Assembly: GCA_032615215.1 (NCBI GenBank) | Contig: CP128433.1 | Location: 1,385,501 to 1,449,500, forward strand | Reading direction: 5' to 3' | DNA: 64,000 nt | Source of the DNA: Microbulbifer sp. MKSA007 | GTDB taxonomy: Bacteria; Pseudomonadota; Gammaproteobacteria; Pseudomonadales; Cellvibrionaceae | Shown here: positions 56,430 through 64,000 of the stretch, in pieces | Numbering within the stretch: the stretch's first letter is position 1 | Layout: each line of letters begins with the position of its first letter | The notes under the pieces: model-generated | Told to the model about the DNA's origin: nothing | The model's input: the letters and a program-made list of their open reading frames with translations, nothing else | Database searches by the model: none | Translations under genes and position numbers: made by a program

Positions 56430-57562
56430 ACTGCGATCATGAAGCTTGTTTTTTCATCTTTGCTTTAAAATCATTTATTAATAGGAAATAAATCCATAAC
56501 GTTGATATCGCAGCAAAGAAACACCAGGTTGATACCCATGTTTCACTCTGAGTAAAGTAAGTGATAACACCGAGTAGCATGACAAGTGCCCAAAATTTTC
56601 TAAATAGATGATTGCTCGATAACAAGAATAAAACACCTAGTAAAGCATAAATGCTTTCTCGAACTGTGACGGGTAGTAAACCACCTTCGGATAACTCATA
56701 ACATAAACTATGTCCACATACACTTGTTTTTATTATGTGTCTTGGTCCTGTTTCCAATAGAATAGGCACCCAGAGATATAAGCCAAAAATAAATCCTATA
56801 ATTATTAATATGATATAAAAATTTCTTTTCCATTTTTTTGTTTCAAGCATATAGGCTACAAGAGGTATCCAAGTAAGCCAGAAAAAGAAAGCAAAAAACA
56901 GATACAAAATAGAAGCTTTTGTCGTTAGTGAAATCAAATTTTCGTTGTACCCAATCCAAACCATCCCTTCACTCGCTTGCTGTAACGCAAACAAGAGAGG
57001 GGTAACTGCGAGTAATAAATAGGTTTTATCATTTTTTATAGCATGTGTTGTACACAAAGCACCACCGACAATAAGCAGAGCTGCTGATCCGAACGATGCC
57101 GTGGCTGAAAAGCACATAATGATTTTCTCTATATGTTAGATATTCTAACTTAAGCCAAAGCCATATAATTTGATATACACCATAACAATATCTATAACCT
57201 AGAAAATAAGTTGACTTTGCTAATTTGTACTAAGCTTATGAATTAGTCTGTGATGACTAAGTCTACTTCAACGTTTTCAATTCATATAATGAGTTAAGCT
57301 GAAAAGCCTAATAAGGCTATATTGAGTTTACTTATGTAGGCCGATACCTACATAAGTGAAATCTATGCCGAGAGGGTTAAACAAGTCAGTGTAATGTTAC
57401 TGTGGTGGTTGCATTATCTATTTCATTAATCAAAGTGGGTCTCAGTTTTGTCTCTTGGGTGTGGGATTGGCTTTTACGCTTAACAGTCTTAATACGTCCG
57501 TTAAATTAAATACATTGGGGGTATTAATCCTAGCGATACTCACCGGTCATTTACGATGAACA
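56430..57562. repeat. tandem duplication, copy B
   Basis: Second copy, with the intact gene. Homology ends at about 57562. Same orientation as copy A. Confidence 0.75.
56437..57117 (-). CDS. DUF6629 family membrane protein (copy B)
   Basis: A 226-residue protein with about 7 membrane segments. It starts MCFSATASFGSAALLIVGGA and has PLLFALQQASEGMVWIGY, a hallmark of DUF6629. It carries the LLETGPRHIIKTSVCGHSLCYE loop. Function unknown. Intact, unlike the neighbouring copy. Confidence 0.85.
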   Translation of the reverse strand: MCFSATASFGSAALLIVGGALCTTHAIKNDKTYLLLAVTPLLFALQQASEGMVWIGYNENLISLTTKASILYLFFAFFFWLTWIPLVAYMLETKKWKRNFYIILIIIGFIFGLYLWVPILLETGPRHIIKTSVCGHSLCYELSEGGLLPVTVRESIYALLGVLFLLSSNHLFRKFWALVMLLGVITYFTQSETWVSTWCFFAAISTLWIYFLLINDFKAKMKKQAS

Positions 57563-58019
57563 CATTTATCAGAGAGCGCTAATAAGTCGTTGATATCAGA
57601 GTAATTTCCTTTTACTCAAGATATCGTAGATTTCAGATGTGCGTGTCACAAATAAGCCTATCTACCGTAAATGAGAACTGACAGTCATAGGTTTTCAATC
57701 CCATAGCCCTCGGTATCCTTGCCATACTTTACGATTCACTTTGGGCATTGCGATTAGGGCTGGCAATCACGTCCATTCGACCCCCTATTTTTCCAGATGA
57801 TTGGCCATATAATAATGATTGGGGTGTTTAAAATGGCGTTGTCTTGTTCGCGGTGATTGTAAATGAGGCAATTAAGGTTTAATCCAGCAGCTTGGTGAAT
57901 GGATATACCTTATTTGTTTAGTCTAAAACTCATATTCAAATCAATAGGCTTTTAACAAAGAGTATGGGTGGGGGTATTGGCGCCGCGTTCAACATTAAAG
58001 GGGCAATATTTTATGATCT
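57118..58019. other. 900-base spacer
   Basis: The first ~440 bases repeat the upstream region of copy A. The remainder is AT-rich, with no supported gene or RNA. A GCTTAAC...GTTAAAT pair (57479-57507) is too close together for an attC site. Confidence 0.3.
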
Positions 58020-58424
58020 CTATTTGTCAAGCTTTTGAAAGTGGCCGCAGTCTTTGCACTTAACTCCATGTTGATAGAAAAATAGAGGCATACCCAAAAG
58101 TAGGAAAACCAAAAATGCAGGCTTTTTCCCCTTGGTAAACGACTCGACATTTCGTGATGAGCAGGACTCGCATACTCTTTCTTCATCATGCCCTAATTCT
58201 TGGTCTACAAGAATGGAACGGTCTTGATTTAGTATTTCATTGGCTTCATCAAGGTCGCTTTCCGACACTTGAAGCCTGACTCCACCCATAGCATTGGAAT
58301 ATAGCCACTGCATATTGACTGTGTGCTCATCTGCAATGAAAGCGTGTATTCCTTCAGATTCAAGTCGTGCTTTTGCAATCTGCGCTTCATATGGAAATGA
58401 GAATCTAGCAACAGTTACTAGCAA
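58020..58424 (-). CDS. DUF2007-type protein with a zinc-ribbon C-terminus
   Basis: A 134-residue protein. Residues about 1-75 have the DUF2007 (putative signal-transducing) pattern, SFPYEAQIAKARLESEGIHAFIADEHTV and GGVRLQVSESDLDEANEIL. A zinc-ribbon-like pair (CESCSS ... CKDCGH) surrounds one membrane helix (FLVFLLLGMPLFFY). TTG start with a strong AAGGTGAT upstream. An attC-like sequence lies just before it. Confidence 0.75.
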   Translation of the reverse strand: MLVTVARFSFPYEAQIAKARLESEGIHAFIADEHTVNMQWLYSNAMGGVRLQVSESDLDEANEILNQDRSILVDQELGHDEERVCESCSSRNVESFTKGKKPAFLVFLLLGMPLFFYQHGVKCKDCGHFQKLDK

Positions 58425-58438
58425 GTGATCACCTTAGC

Positions 58439-58492
58439 GCTTAACGTCTTGAGCTGCGGGACGAAGTGTCTGAAAACTTAGACGTGTTATGT
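58439..58492 (-). repeat. attC-like site 1 (candidate)
   Basis: GCTTAAC (RYYYAAC type) at 58439-58445 and GTTATGT at 58486-58492 (one base off GTTRRRY), 54 bases overall, between two genes. TAAC/GTTA with the GTCT/AGAC arms form a partly paired stem with a small bulge, similar to attC sites. It directly follows the stop of the GFA-like gene. Confidence 0.35.
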
Positions 58493-58494
58493 TT

Positions 58495-58899
58495 TTATAG
58501 CCCACTAAGGAAACCCCACAACTTACCCCAGCGTTCTAGCTTTTGATCAGCGCTCAATAGCCTCGGCTGAACTTGAATAGGGCCGCCAAGTTGATCTACA
58601 CCTTTCAATAAGTTGAGATTTACTGCTCCACGAAGCTGGTTATTTATATTGCAGCCTACGGCTAGCAGTTGATTACAACCTTTGCAATGGTAGAAAACTG
58701 CTAGCTGATCTCCATTTTGATTAGTTGAAATTCCATCGCCAATGAAAACCGTAGACATAGTTGGGTCACTTATAATTGGGTAAGGATTGGCTTGGCAATA
58801 ACTGCAATTGCAAATGCGCGGATTCAAAGCTTCGAGCGGCTTTGCTAACTGAACTTCAATATGCCAACGGTGACATTTACACGATCCCTTAAAGAGCAT
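58495..58899 (-). CDS. GFA family protein (glutathione-dependent formaldehyde-activating type)
   Basis: A 134-residue protein of the GFA/CENP-V zinc fold. The zinc-binding cysteines are in GSCKCHRWHIEV, RICNCSYCQANPYP and YHCKGCNQLLAVGC. GFA-type genes are frequent in gene cassettes. No functional partner is seen. The start at 58899 follows GGAACTA. Confidence 0.8.
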   Translation of the reverse strand: MLFKGSCKCHRWHIEVQLAKPLEALNPRICNCSYCQANPYPIISDPTMSTVFIGDGISTNQNGDQLAVFYHCKGCNQLLAVGCNINNQLRGAVNLNLLKGVDQLGGPIQVQPRLLSADQKLERWGKLWGFLSGL

Positions 58900-58914
58900 A
58901 AAAATTAGTTCCAA

Positions 58915-59383
58915 TTATGATGAAGCATAATGTCTATATAATGGGCAAGTGCAGCGGCTCCAGAGCTTTATCGCACCTGCCACCGTAAGGACCGTAGCAA
59001 CGAATGCCTGGTTCATTTGATTGTAATGCCGCTCAGCTTGAACAGGACACATCGTTTGCCCCCCAACAACAATTACGAAGTTGGTGAAAAACTCACTCGC
59101 AGTGAAGTAACCATATTCCCCAGACAAATCCACACCAGAGTTCAAAGCAATTGTGTATTTGTAGCTTCCATTATTTTGCTCAATGACCGGTAAATTGTCC
59201 GGGACTCATCTGGTGCTACAGCACCAAACCTAAGTCTATTGCTTGGAAGCTGAACAACTGCCGAGTCTACCTATATTCCACTTTGGTTCTTGATCATCAC
59301 ATTCGGCATCACCCCAAAGAAGCCTATCTAACACCAATAATCAGCAATACAGCGGTAACTAGTAAGCAATATCTTCTCTTCAA
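58915..59383 (-). pseudogene. decayed secreted-protein gene
   Basis: Pieces of one gene in different frames. A signal helix (RRYCLLVTAVLLIIGV) near 59340-59380 is followed by MIKNQSG then an in-frame TAG, VVQLPSNRLRFGAVAPDESRT, and, after a frameshift near 59190-59200, QNNGSYKYTIALNSGVDLSGEYGYFTASEFF to 58915. The segments run in protein order and resemble a small secreted beta-rich protein. A 76-codon tail frame (58915-59145) is the part that still reads open. Confidence 0.5.
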
Positions 59384-59572
59384 AATCGGATACTCCACAG
59401 AACGGAATAATACCCGCCAGCAGTGGCCGCAGAGAAGTGGAATTTCCTCTGGCTGAGCTTGGATTAATGGAATGAAAGCCCCTTTAGCAAGACCGCCGTT
59501 TATGACTCCCATTAAATGCCAACTACTAAAGAATGGCAACCAAAAGACGGCGAGATTCTGAGGGAAAGACAC
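59384..59572 (-). CDS. unrecognised small ORF
   Basis: An open frame begins with an ATG at 59572 and runs 63 codons (FFSSWHLMGVING, then IPLIQAQPEEIPLLCGHCWRVLF) before merging with the remnant above at 59324-59383. Two hydrophobic segments and a Cys pair. No ribosome-binding site is evident. It may be a decayed gene start. Weak. Confidence 0.25.
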
Positions 59573-59748
59573 CCTATAGAAGTAACGAGCTGACGAACAG
59601 AAAACGATATAAGGCTTGACCTGTAGGTGAGGTGGTCAGGGACACCAAAACTACATGATCGTGAATGCGGAGGATGTATTATGAAAGTTCATATTCTTAT
59701 ATAGCGAGCTGCTATAAAGCTATCAGTGTGGCCGCTGACTCATAAGAT

Positions 59749-59795
59749 GAATAGTGTTGGAGCCGGTAGTTTTAAACTACCGGCTACCCGATTTA
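59749..59795 (-). repeat. dispersed hairpin repeat, copy 1
   Basis: About 45 bases shared with 63254-63300 (GAATAGTG ... CTACCCGATTT). It contains a perfect 12-bp hairpin, AGCCGGTAGTTT / AAACTACCGGCT, 1-base loop (59761-59785). It lies downstream of a minus-strand gene stop. Confidence 0.6.
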
Positions 59796-59823
59796 GGCTG
59801 GCTGTATCTTTGTATTGCGCGGA

Positions 59824-60707
59824 TTAGAATTTGGGTCTGTGTTTTTCGATGATTTGCGCATCTACCCAATAGATATCACCCTCAGGATCGACACCGTCTT
59901 CTCTCTTAATGGGGTTGTGATTGAAGAACAGATACTTACCGTCTGGTGACACATACGCGCTGGCCTCATTGCCGGCGGTGTTTATGGTATCTCCCAGGTT
60001 TATTGCCTTACCCCAGGAACCATCTTGTTGGCGGAAACTGATGTAGAGATCTTTATCGCCGTAACCGTCGCCTTTTTCGCTGTCCCAGATGAGGTAGGAG
60101 CCATCGGCGGCAATGAAGGGGTGGGCTGTCCACTTACCAGAGTTGATATGCGGCCCCAATAATACAGGTGGCTGCCGCTTGCCGTTTCTAACGGTTGAAA
60201 TACGTAGCACGTCATCGCTTTTGTAGTCGTCAAATACTATGGTGCCATCAGCTGAAGACGTCAGACGCATGATGCCCCAATCTTTGCGGTCGAACATCGT
60301 CCCCATACTTTTAATATCTGACCAGCCTGATTCGGTACGCACCATGTACTTGTTCCCCAAGTGCATGGTTTTGCCATCTGGGGCAAGTAGAGGGCGGCCG
60401 ACCCTTGGGCCAACAACGGATTCGTGCCACTGGTTACCTATCTGCTTGAAACGAATGAGCAACCACTTTGCAGTATCGACATCCATTCGGCTAAAGTAAA
60501 ACTCGGTCATATCTGGTGTGAAAGAGCCGCTATAGTCACGATGTCGGGTTCGACATAGCCCGGCGCGAATATTTTGGGTGTAAGTCCCGGTGGTGTTTGC
60601 CCAAGGTAGGGGCCTTCCAGCAGGGGAAGTGCTTCTTGGCTACAACCGTGGCTACTCACGGCAAGAAGAGAGATCAGGAGGATGATAGAACTACAAAAAT
60701 GCTTCAC
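59824..60707 (-). pseudogene. beta-propeller (TolB/PD40-like) lipoprotein, frameshifted
   Basis: Two adjacent frames make one gene. 60507-60707 encodes a signal sequence (LLISLLAVSSHGCSQ), LLEGPYLGQTPPGLTPKIFAPGYVEPDIV, then shifts. The remaining 228 residues continue from DYSGSFTPDMTEFYFSR with repeated propeller strands (FIAADGSYLIWDSEKG, AYVSPDGKYLFFNHN). One base seems missing near 60530: EPDI should join RDYSGSFTPDM. The GTG start follows AAGGA. Confidence 0.8.
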
Positions 60708-61325
60708 AGCTTGTCCTTGTTTTTACATCAACGAATAAATAGAACTGCGGGCAATTTAATCAGTTCGACATGAAAACACCTGAAGTACTTATGATTTTTA
60801 AATGATTTTGAGCTGACGGCACCAAACTTTTAAACCTAACGTGCACTAAAACCGACACACTTGGCAAAAGTAAAGATCGGCAGCTGGGTACTGTAGACTG
60901 GTCAACTTTCAAATATCTAGGGCAGGAAGATCATGGAAATCCGTACCAACCAACTGTCCTTGAAAGAAGGATACTGGATGGAAGCGCTTACTGGACAGAA
61001 GTCTTCAGTCTAGGCCATCGCTTAGTGCTTCTACCGAGGCAATAAAGTCGCCTCTCGCTGCTGTGCCGAGAGTACCCACTAAGGATGTTGCAGCGCCAGC
61101 ACGAAGCTTTAAACACACCAAACTCAACTCTGCCATATTAGTGTAAATCGATCACCAGCTAAAAAAATCAGGTCCTGAGAAATCGTTGGGCGAATACGGC
61201 TAGTTGTTTAACGACTCATTACTGGGTGGCCGATATGATGTTAGAATTTGCTGCGGCTGGAGTGTGAAGTAAGCTGTCTGGTCGCGATAGCAACGAACAG
61301 CATTCGCTAGTTAGGCGCTTGCCTT
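60708..61325. other. 618-base spacer
   Basis: No supported gene. A short plus-strand frame at 60933 (MEIRTNQLSLKEGYW) is followed by stops and may be the decayed start of an IS66-type accessory gene; not supported. Candidate attC core pairs occur at 61122-61191 and 61206-61316. Confidence 0.25.
61206..61316 (-). repeat. attC-like site 2 (candidate)
   Basis: GTTTAAC (RYYYAAC) at 61206-61212 and GTTAGGC (perfect GTTRRRY) at 61310-61316, 111 bases overall. On the minus strand GCCTAAC falls 10 bases after the stop of the DUF2314 gene, as in integron cassettes. The inner arms pair only weakly. Confidence 0.35.
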
Positions 61326-61784
61326 CTAAATTGGCTCATATGATGAAATTCCAATATATGAGTCATATTCCTGTTTTTCTTTTTCCGAACCAAGCTGTTC
61401 TCTTGTTACCCGCAAGGTGTAAGCGCCTATTACATGCCCGTTTTCAATCACCATCCAATCAAATACATCTTCTGGATCGAAACCAAGTCGCTCACCTACT
61501 TGATGCCACTTTGTAAGCTCTTCTGGGACTTCGAAGAATACTCCTGAAAGGAAGTTTCCTTCGACATGGAAATATATATTTGACAGCCAGAGGTATAGAG
61601 ACCGGTCTTCTCCAAGCTTTTCAGATAAATCCGGATCTCTAAATCTTAGCTTTGCTGCGTAAATGGCTTTAGGGCCGGATTTCACAAGATCGATGAAATC
61701 AGCAATAGTGTTCGATGCTTGAGCGAATGCCTTAAGCATTTCTTGATCTTGATTATGCGTGTTTCTGAATAACGGTTCGATCAT
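61326..61784 (-). CDS. DUF2314 domain-containing protein
   Basis: A 152-residue soluble protein. The C-terminal half has the DUF2314 pattern: FFEVPEELTKWHQVGERLGFDPEDVFDWMVIENGHVIGAYTLRVTRE. Function unknown. It lies among cassette-like genes. The ATG has AGGAAA upstream. Confidence 0.7.
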   Translation of the reverse strand: MIEPLFRNTHNQDQEMLKAFAQASNTIADFIDLVKSGPKAIYAAKLRFRDPDLSEKLGEDRSLYLWLSNIYFHVEGNFLSGVFFEVPEELTKWHQVGERLGFDPEDVFDWMVIENGHVIGAYTLRVTREQLGSEKEKQEYDSYIGISSYEPI

Positions 61785-61855
61785 TCTCGATTTTTCCTTG
61801 CTTGCTAGCGCCCAGTATATCAGCGCCCATAGCAGGGCGAAGTAGTACCTATGCA

Positions 61856-61902
61856 GTCCAACTCAGTATTTTACAGAGTGTACGAGCTATTGTTTGTTAT
61901 GT
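61856..61902 (-). repeat. attC-like site 3 (candidate)
   Basis: GTCCAAC (RYYYAAC) at 61856-61862 and GTTATGT at 61896-61902, 47 bases overall, between the DUF2314 gene and the next gene. On the minus strand it starts ACATAACAAAC, similar to Vibrio-type attC starts. Shorter than most attC sites. Confidence 0.3.
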
Positions 61903-61920
61903 ATTTTGTACCTATTAAAA

Positions 61921-62172
61921 CTACCTGGCAGCAAATAAGCCTGCTATAACTATTACAACAAGGCCGGTGGCACTACACCAAAAACCGTGACTATTGCCGC
62001 TATAACTATCTAGATAGGCAGTTTGTTTTGGTGAAGGGTAGCGGCCGAGAGTGATTAGTTTACAGATGGGCCAGTCAATCCAGTAGCAGATGGTGCCCAA
62101 GAATATTTCCGCTAAGATATATCCTATACCCCGGAGAAATCCCCTACCTATCTCCCCAATTAACTCAACCAT
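61921..62172 (-). CDS. hypothetical membrane protein
   Basis: An 83-residue protein. Residues about 9-35 and 60-80 are hydrophobic, with an aromatic WIDWP segment between. An AGGAAG ribosome-binding site precedes the ATG. No domain recognised. Confidence 0.5.
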   Translation of the reverse strand: MVELIGEIGRGFLRGIGYILAEIFLGTICYWIDWPICKLITLGRYPSPKQTAYLDSYSGNSHGFWCSATGLVVIVIAGLFAAR

Positions 62173-62313
62173 AATTACCTTCCTGTTTATACGTAAAAGG
62201 CATTGCTTAGCGGCTCATTGGACGGTAGCGTAGTTTTGGCTACGCTAGAAATTCCCGCCCAAAATAAAGCGGAGCTCAAAGCATCCACTGAATTAATTTT
62301 CTATAATTTCTTA

Positions 62314-62838
62314 CTAGTATTCTCTGTATTTAACATTTGCTTTAAATGCTTCGGCTTCAATAGGGGAATCCTCATACCCATGCTCTAACACACCTAACAA
62401 ATGACCAGAGAGGACGTCCTTAAAGCTTGCTCGCTCTACTTGCAAAACATGAACAAGCTCATGTGCCAACTTCGGAGTATCCATCTGGAATCCCTTTCTT
62501 ATGTATATAGAATAACCAAATACCTGAGCATTATTCACAACTCCGTCGCCTATAAGTCCGGCTGTCTCGCCAATAAACTTTAGAAGTGAATTCTCGCGTG
62601 GAAATGGCACTTCATCCACATAAACCAATCTTATTTTTTCAGGGTTCTTAATGCCTATCTCTTTCGCAATATCAAGGTGCTTCTGATCTAGAGGGTGACC
62701 AACTTGAAGGCCTTCAGTATCAATTTTTTCAGCCCACTCTGCATATGGGTTTACAAAGGTAAATTCAATTATTTTCTGATGAAAAACAAAAGGCAAAGCT
62801 AAAATAGCTAAACCACAAAGCAAAAATTTACTTTTCAT
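62314..62838 (-). CDS. putative zinc-metallopeptidase-like protein (HExxH)
   Basis: A 174-residue protein with an N-terminal membrane or signal segment (about residues 3-22). It has a HELVHVLQVER motif (about residues 127-137), the HExxH zinc site of gluzincin-like peptidases, with acidic residues ~20-30 positions later (EHGYEDSPIEAEAF) that could supply the third ligand. Small for a protease; it may be an inactive or minimal form. No neighbour suggests a substrate. Confidence 0.6.
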   Translation of the reverse strand: MKSKFLLCGLAILALPFVFHQKIIEFTFVNPYAEWAEKIDTEGLQVGHPLDQKHLDIAKEIGIKNPEKIRLVYVDEVPFPRENSLLKFIGETAGLIGDGVVNNAQVFGYSIYIRKGFQMDTPKLAHELVHVLQVERASFKDVLSGHLLGVLEHGYEDSPIEAEAFKANVKYREY

Positions 62839-63307
62839 ATTTTACTACCGCTTTATCCTATTCAAGGATCAATCTACCATAAAAGCACTCAAAAACCATT
62901 AAGAATCAGTGGGTTATATCTAAATTGTAGCGATGGTGTTAAGTGCGATTACAGCGATTTGGCTACTATTCCTTGTGCATGAGCAGTCCCTAAACACTCG
63001 GTAATATAAAAGCTTTTCAGGCCTTTTAGTCTTTTATAAAAAAACGTTCAAGCAGATTAAGCATATAATCTCCAGCTCTACCTAAATCAGAAGTTCTAAA
63101 AGCTATTTCAAACTTTTAGTCTGTTCTGAGTTGGATAAACGCATGGATGCATGGTTTACTCGGGGGGGATGCCTATTTGCCTCAAAATAGATAACTGTCT
63201 GCGAGTCGGATTTAATTATGGATAGAGAATCGCACATTACAGAGCTGAATACTGAATAGTGGGGTAGCCGACAGCTAGAAACTGCCAGCCACCCGACTTC
63301 AATGCGT
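62839..63307. other. 469-base spacer
   Basis: No gene recognised. A GTTAAGT motif at 62938-62944 lacks a partner. It contains the second copy of the hairpin repeat at its right end. Confidence 0.3.
63254..63300 (-). repeat. dispersed hairpin repeat, copy 2
   Basis: Matches 59749-59795 over about 45 bases with several differences, mostly G:C to G:T-compatible changes in the hairpin (GGGTGGCTGGCAG against CTGTCGGCTACCC on the minus strand). Downstream of a minus-strand gene stop, as in copy 1. Confidence 0.6.
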
Positions 63308-64000
63308 TTAGCACGGAAGTACCGAAAGTGCCGAGCCCAAGGCGTTTGCTATACCATTTATTAGCTCAGTTGTCACTCGTGCCTTATTAAGTGCGATGTC
63401 AACCAGCAAGCCAAAAATGACTGAGATATAGGCCAGGTATCCAAAACCCATATAGTCATTATACAAGATGGTATAAAACCAATCTTGACCATATGTGTAT
63501 ATGGCGGAAGATATGATGGTAGCAACGAATAAAAGCACTGCAGGTAAGAACAAGTGAGCTACTGCTTTTGGTTTAGCGAAAGATACAGCCAAGAGAATAA
63601 GAAACATTAGAAAATTTGATCCAAGGAATATACGAAGGTCAAGTTTTAAATTTCCCACTATCTCAAAGTACTTTCCCTTTATAAGATCGCCGAGTGTATC
63701 TTGCGCAACTTTAATGCTCTTAAGGCGATCGAGGTAGCCTGCTGTGATTGACTGAGCCAAAGCCTTTTGCCTTTCACAGTCATAACCACACATTGAGGCA
63801 ATTACACTTGCTATTTTTTGCGGTAGATTGTTATCTAAGTCTTCTTTAATTTTTTCCGATTCCAGTCCAACTCTATTGGCAATGCTCAGCGCTTGATTTG
63901 CAACTGTAGATTCGCTTACAAGATGCTGTTTTTCTCGAACTTCCTTCTCTATTTGGTATTTTACAAATCCTTTTGCTGATTCTTCTATGCTCTCCGGCGA
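63308..64000 (-). CDS. membrane protein, 5' end beyond the window
   Basis: The frame is open from 64000 down to the stop at 63308 (230 residues, no start in the window). The upstream part (residues before MCGYDCERQK) is a charged, likely coiled-coil region (SPESIEESAKGFVKYQIE). The downstream part has three or so membrane segments (LRIFLGSNFLMFLILLAVSF, HLFLPAVLLFVATIISSAIY). An internal ATG at 63793 is possible but the frame and sequence character continue past it. Not recognised. Confidence 0.65.
   Translation of the reverse strand, partial: SPESIEESAKGFVKYQIEKEVREKQHLVSESTVANQALSIANRVGLESEKIKEDLDNNLPQKIASVIASMCGYDCERQKALAQSITAGYLDRLKSIKVAQDTLGDLIKGKYFEIVGNLKLDLRIFLGSNFLMFLILLAVSFAKPKAVAHLFLPAVLLFVATIISSAIYTYGQDWFYTILYNDYMGFGYLAYISVIFGLLVDIALNKARVTTELINGIANALGSALSVLPC

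Noticed and set aside
57479..57507. GCTTAAC...GTTAAAT as an attC site
   Set aside because: Only 29 bases overall, too short to fold as an attC site.
60933..61020. IS66-like accessory gene start
   Set aside because: MEIRTNQLSLKEGYW resembles an IS66 OrfA start but runs into stops within 30 codons and has no neighbouring tnpB/tnpC.
48423..64000. Phage or plasmid island
   Set aside because: No phage structural, replication or partition genes and no integrase were recognised.
1..64000. CRISPR array, rRNA or tRNA genes
   Set aside because: No regularly spaced direct repeats and no rRNA or tRNA-like sequences were noticed by eye; a tRNA scan would settle this.

Overview
The window looks like a chromosome segment from a marine gammaproteobacterium of the Cellvibrionales/Microbulbifer type. 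This is inferred from gene content and order (queA-tgt-secD-secF, ccoNOQP-ccoGHIS, nadC / DUF1631 / ampD-ampE, groES-groEL), not from a database search. No rRNA, tRNA or CRISPR array was recognised.

Layout. 0.1-5.5 kb: queuosine tRNA-modification genes queA and tgt, then the SecD/SecF translocase subunits; yajC, usually found between tgt and secD, is not there. 5.5-9.3 kb: a small SutA-like protein, RNase T, dihydroorotase and argininosuccinate synthase. 9.3-18.3 kb: a complete cbb3 oxidase locus (ccoNOQP, ccoG, ccoH, ccoI, ccoS and a TauE/SafE-like copper-biogenesis candidate), preceded by an FNR/Anr-type box; ccoI carries a one-base frameshift. 18.3-31.7 kb: nadC, DUF1631, ampD and ampE, a class-3 aldehyde dehydrogenase, a PLP threonine/serine dehydratase, a YbhB-like protein, two AmpG-like permeases, an alkyltransferase-like DNA repair protein and a DUF481 outer-membrane protein. 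ampD, ampE and two ampG-like genes make this a peptidoglycan-recycling neighbourhood. 31.7-37.6 kb: an SDR, cyclopropane fatty acid synthase, FxsA, and groES-groEL behind a sigma-32-like promoter. 37.7-43.7 kb: an IS5-family element beside a truncated membrane-protein gene, a zinc-ribbon protein, an SDR plus AraC regulator pair, a second aldehyde dehydrogenase, a PepSY protein and a decayed PepSY gene. 44.4-48.3 kb: a Fur-box-associated ferric iron ABC transporter whose ATPase gene is convergent with the permease.

48.4-64 kb is different. It is AT-rich with long spacers, and every intact gene outside the IS lies on the minus strand. The genes are small and unrelated: lipoproteins, a CPBP protease, DUF6629, DUF2007, GFA, DUF2314, an HExxH protein and membrane proteins. 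Several have decayed: a Tat-exported epoxide-hydrolase-like gene split by an IS3-family element with a clean AAC target duplication, a frameshifted copy in a ~1.1 kb tandem duplication, a frameshifted beta-propeller lipoprotein and other gene remnants. Some intergenic gaps hold RYYYAAC...GTTRRRY-like pairs resembling attC sites. A cassette array of a chromosomal integron is therefore a reasonable but unproven reading; no integrase is in the window.

The first 48 kb is mostly core metabolism and respiration; the last 16 kb is an accessory, mobile and partly decaying region.
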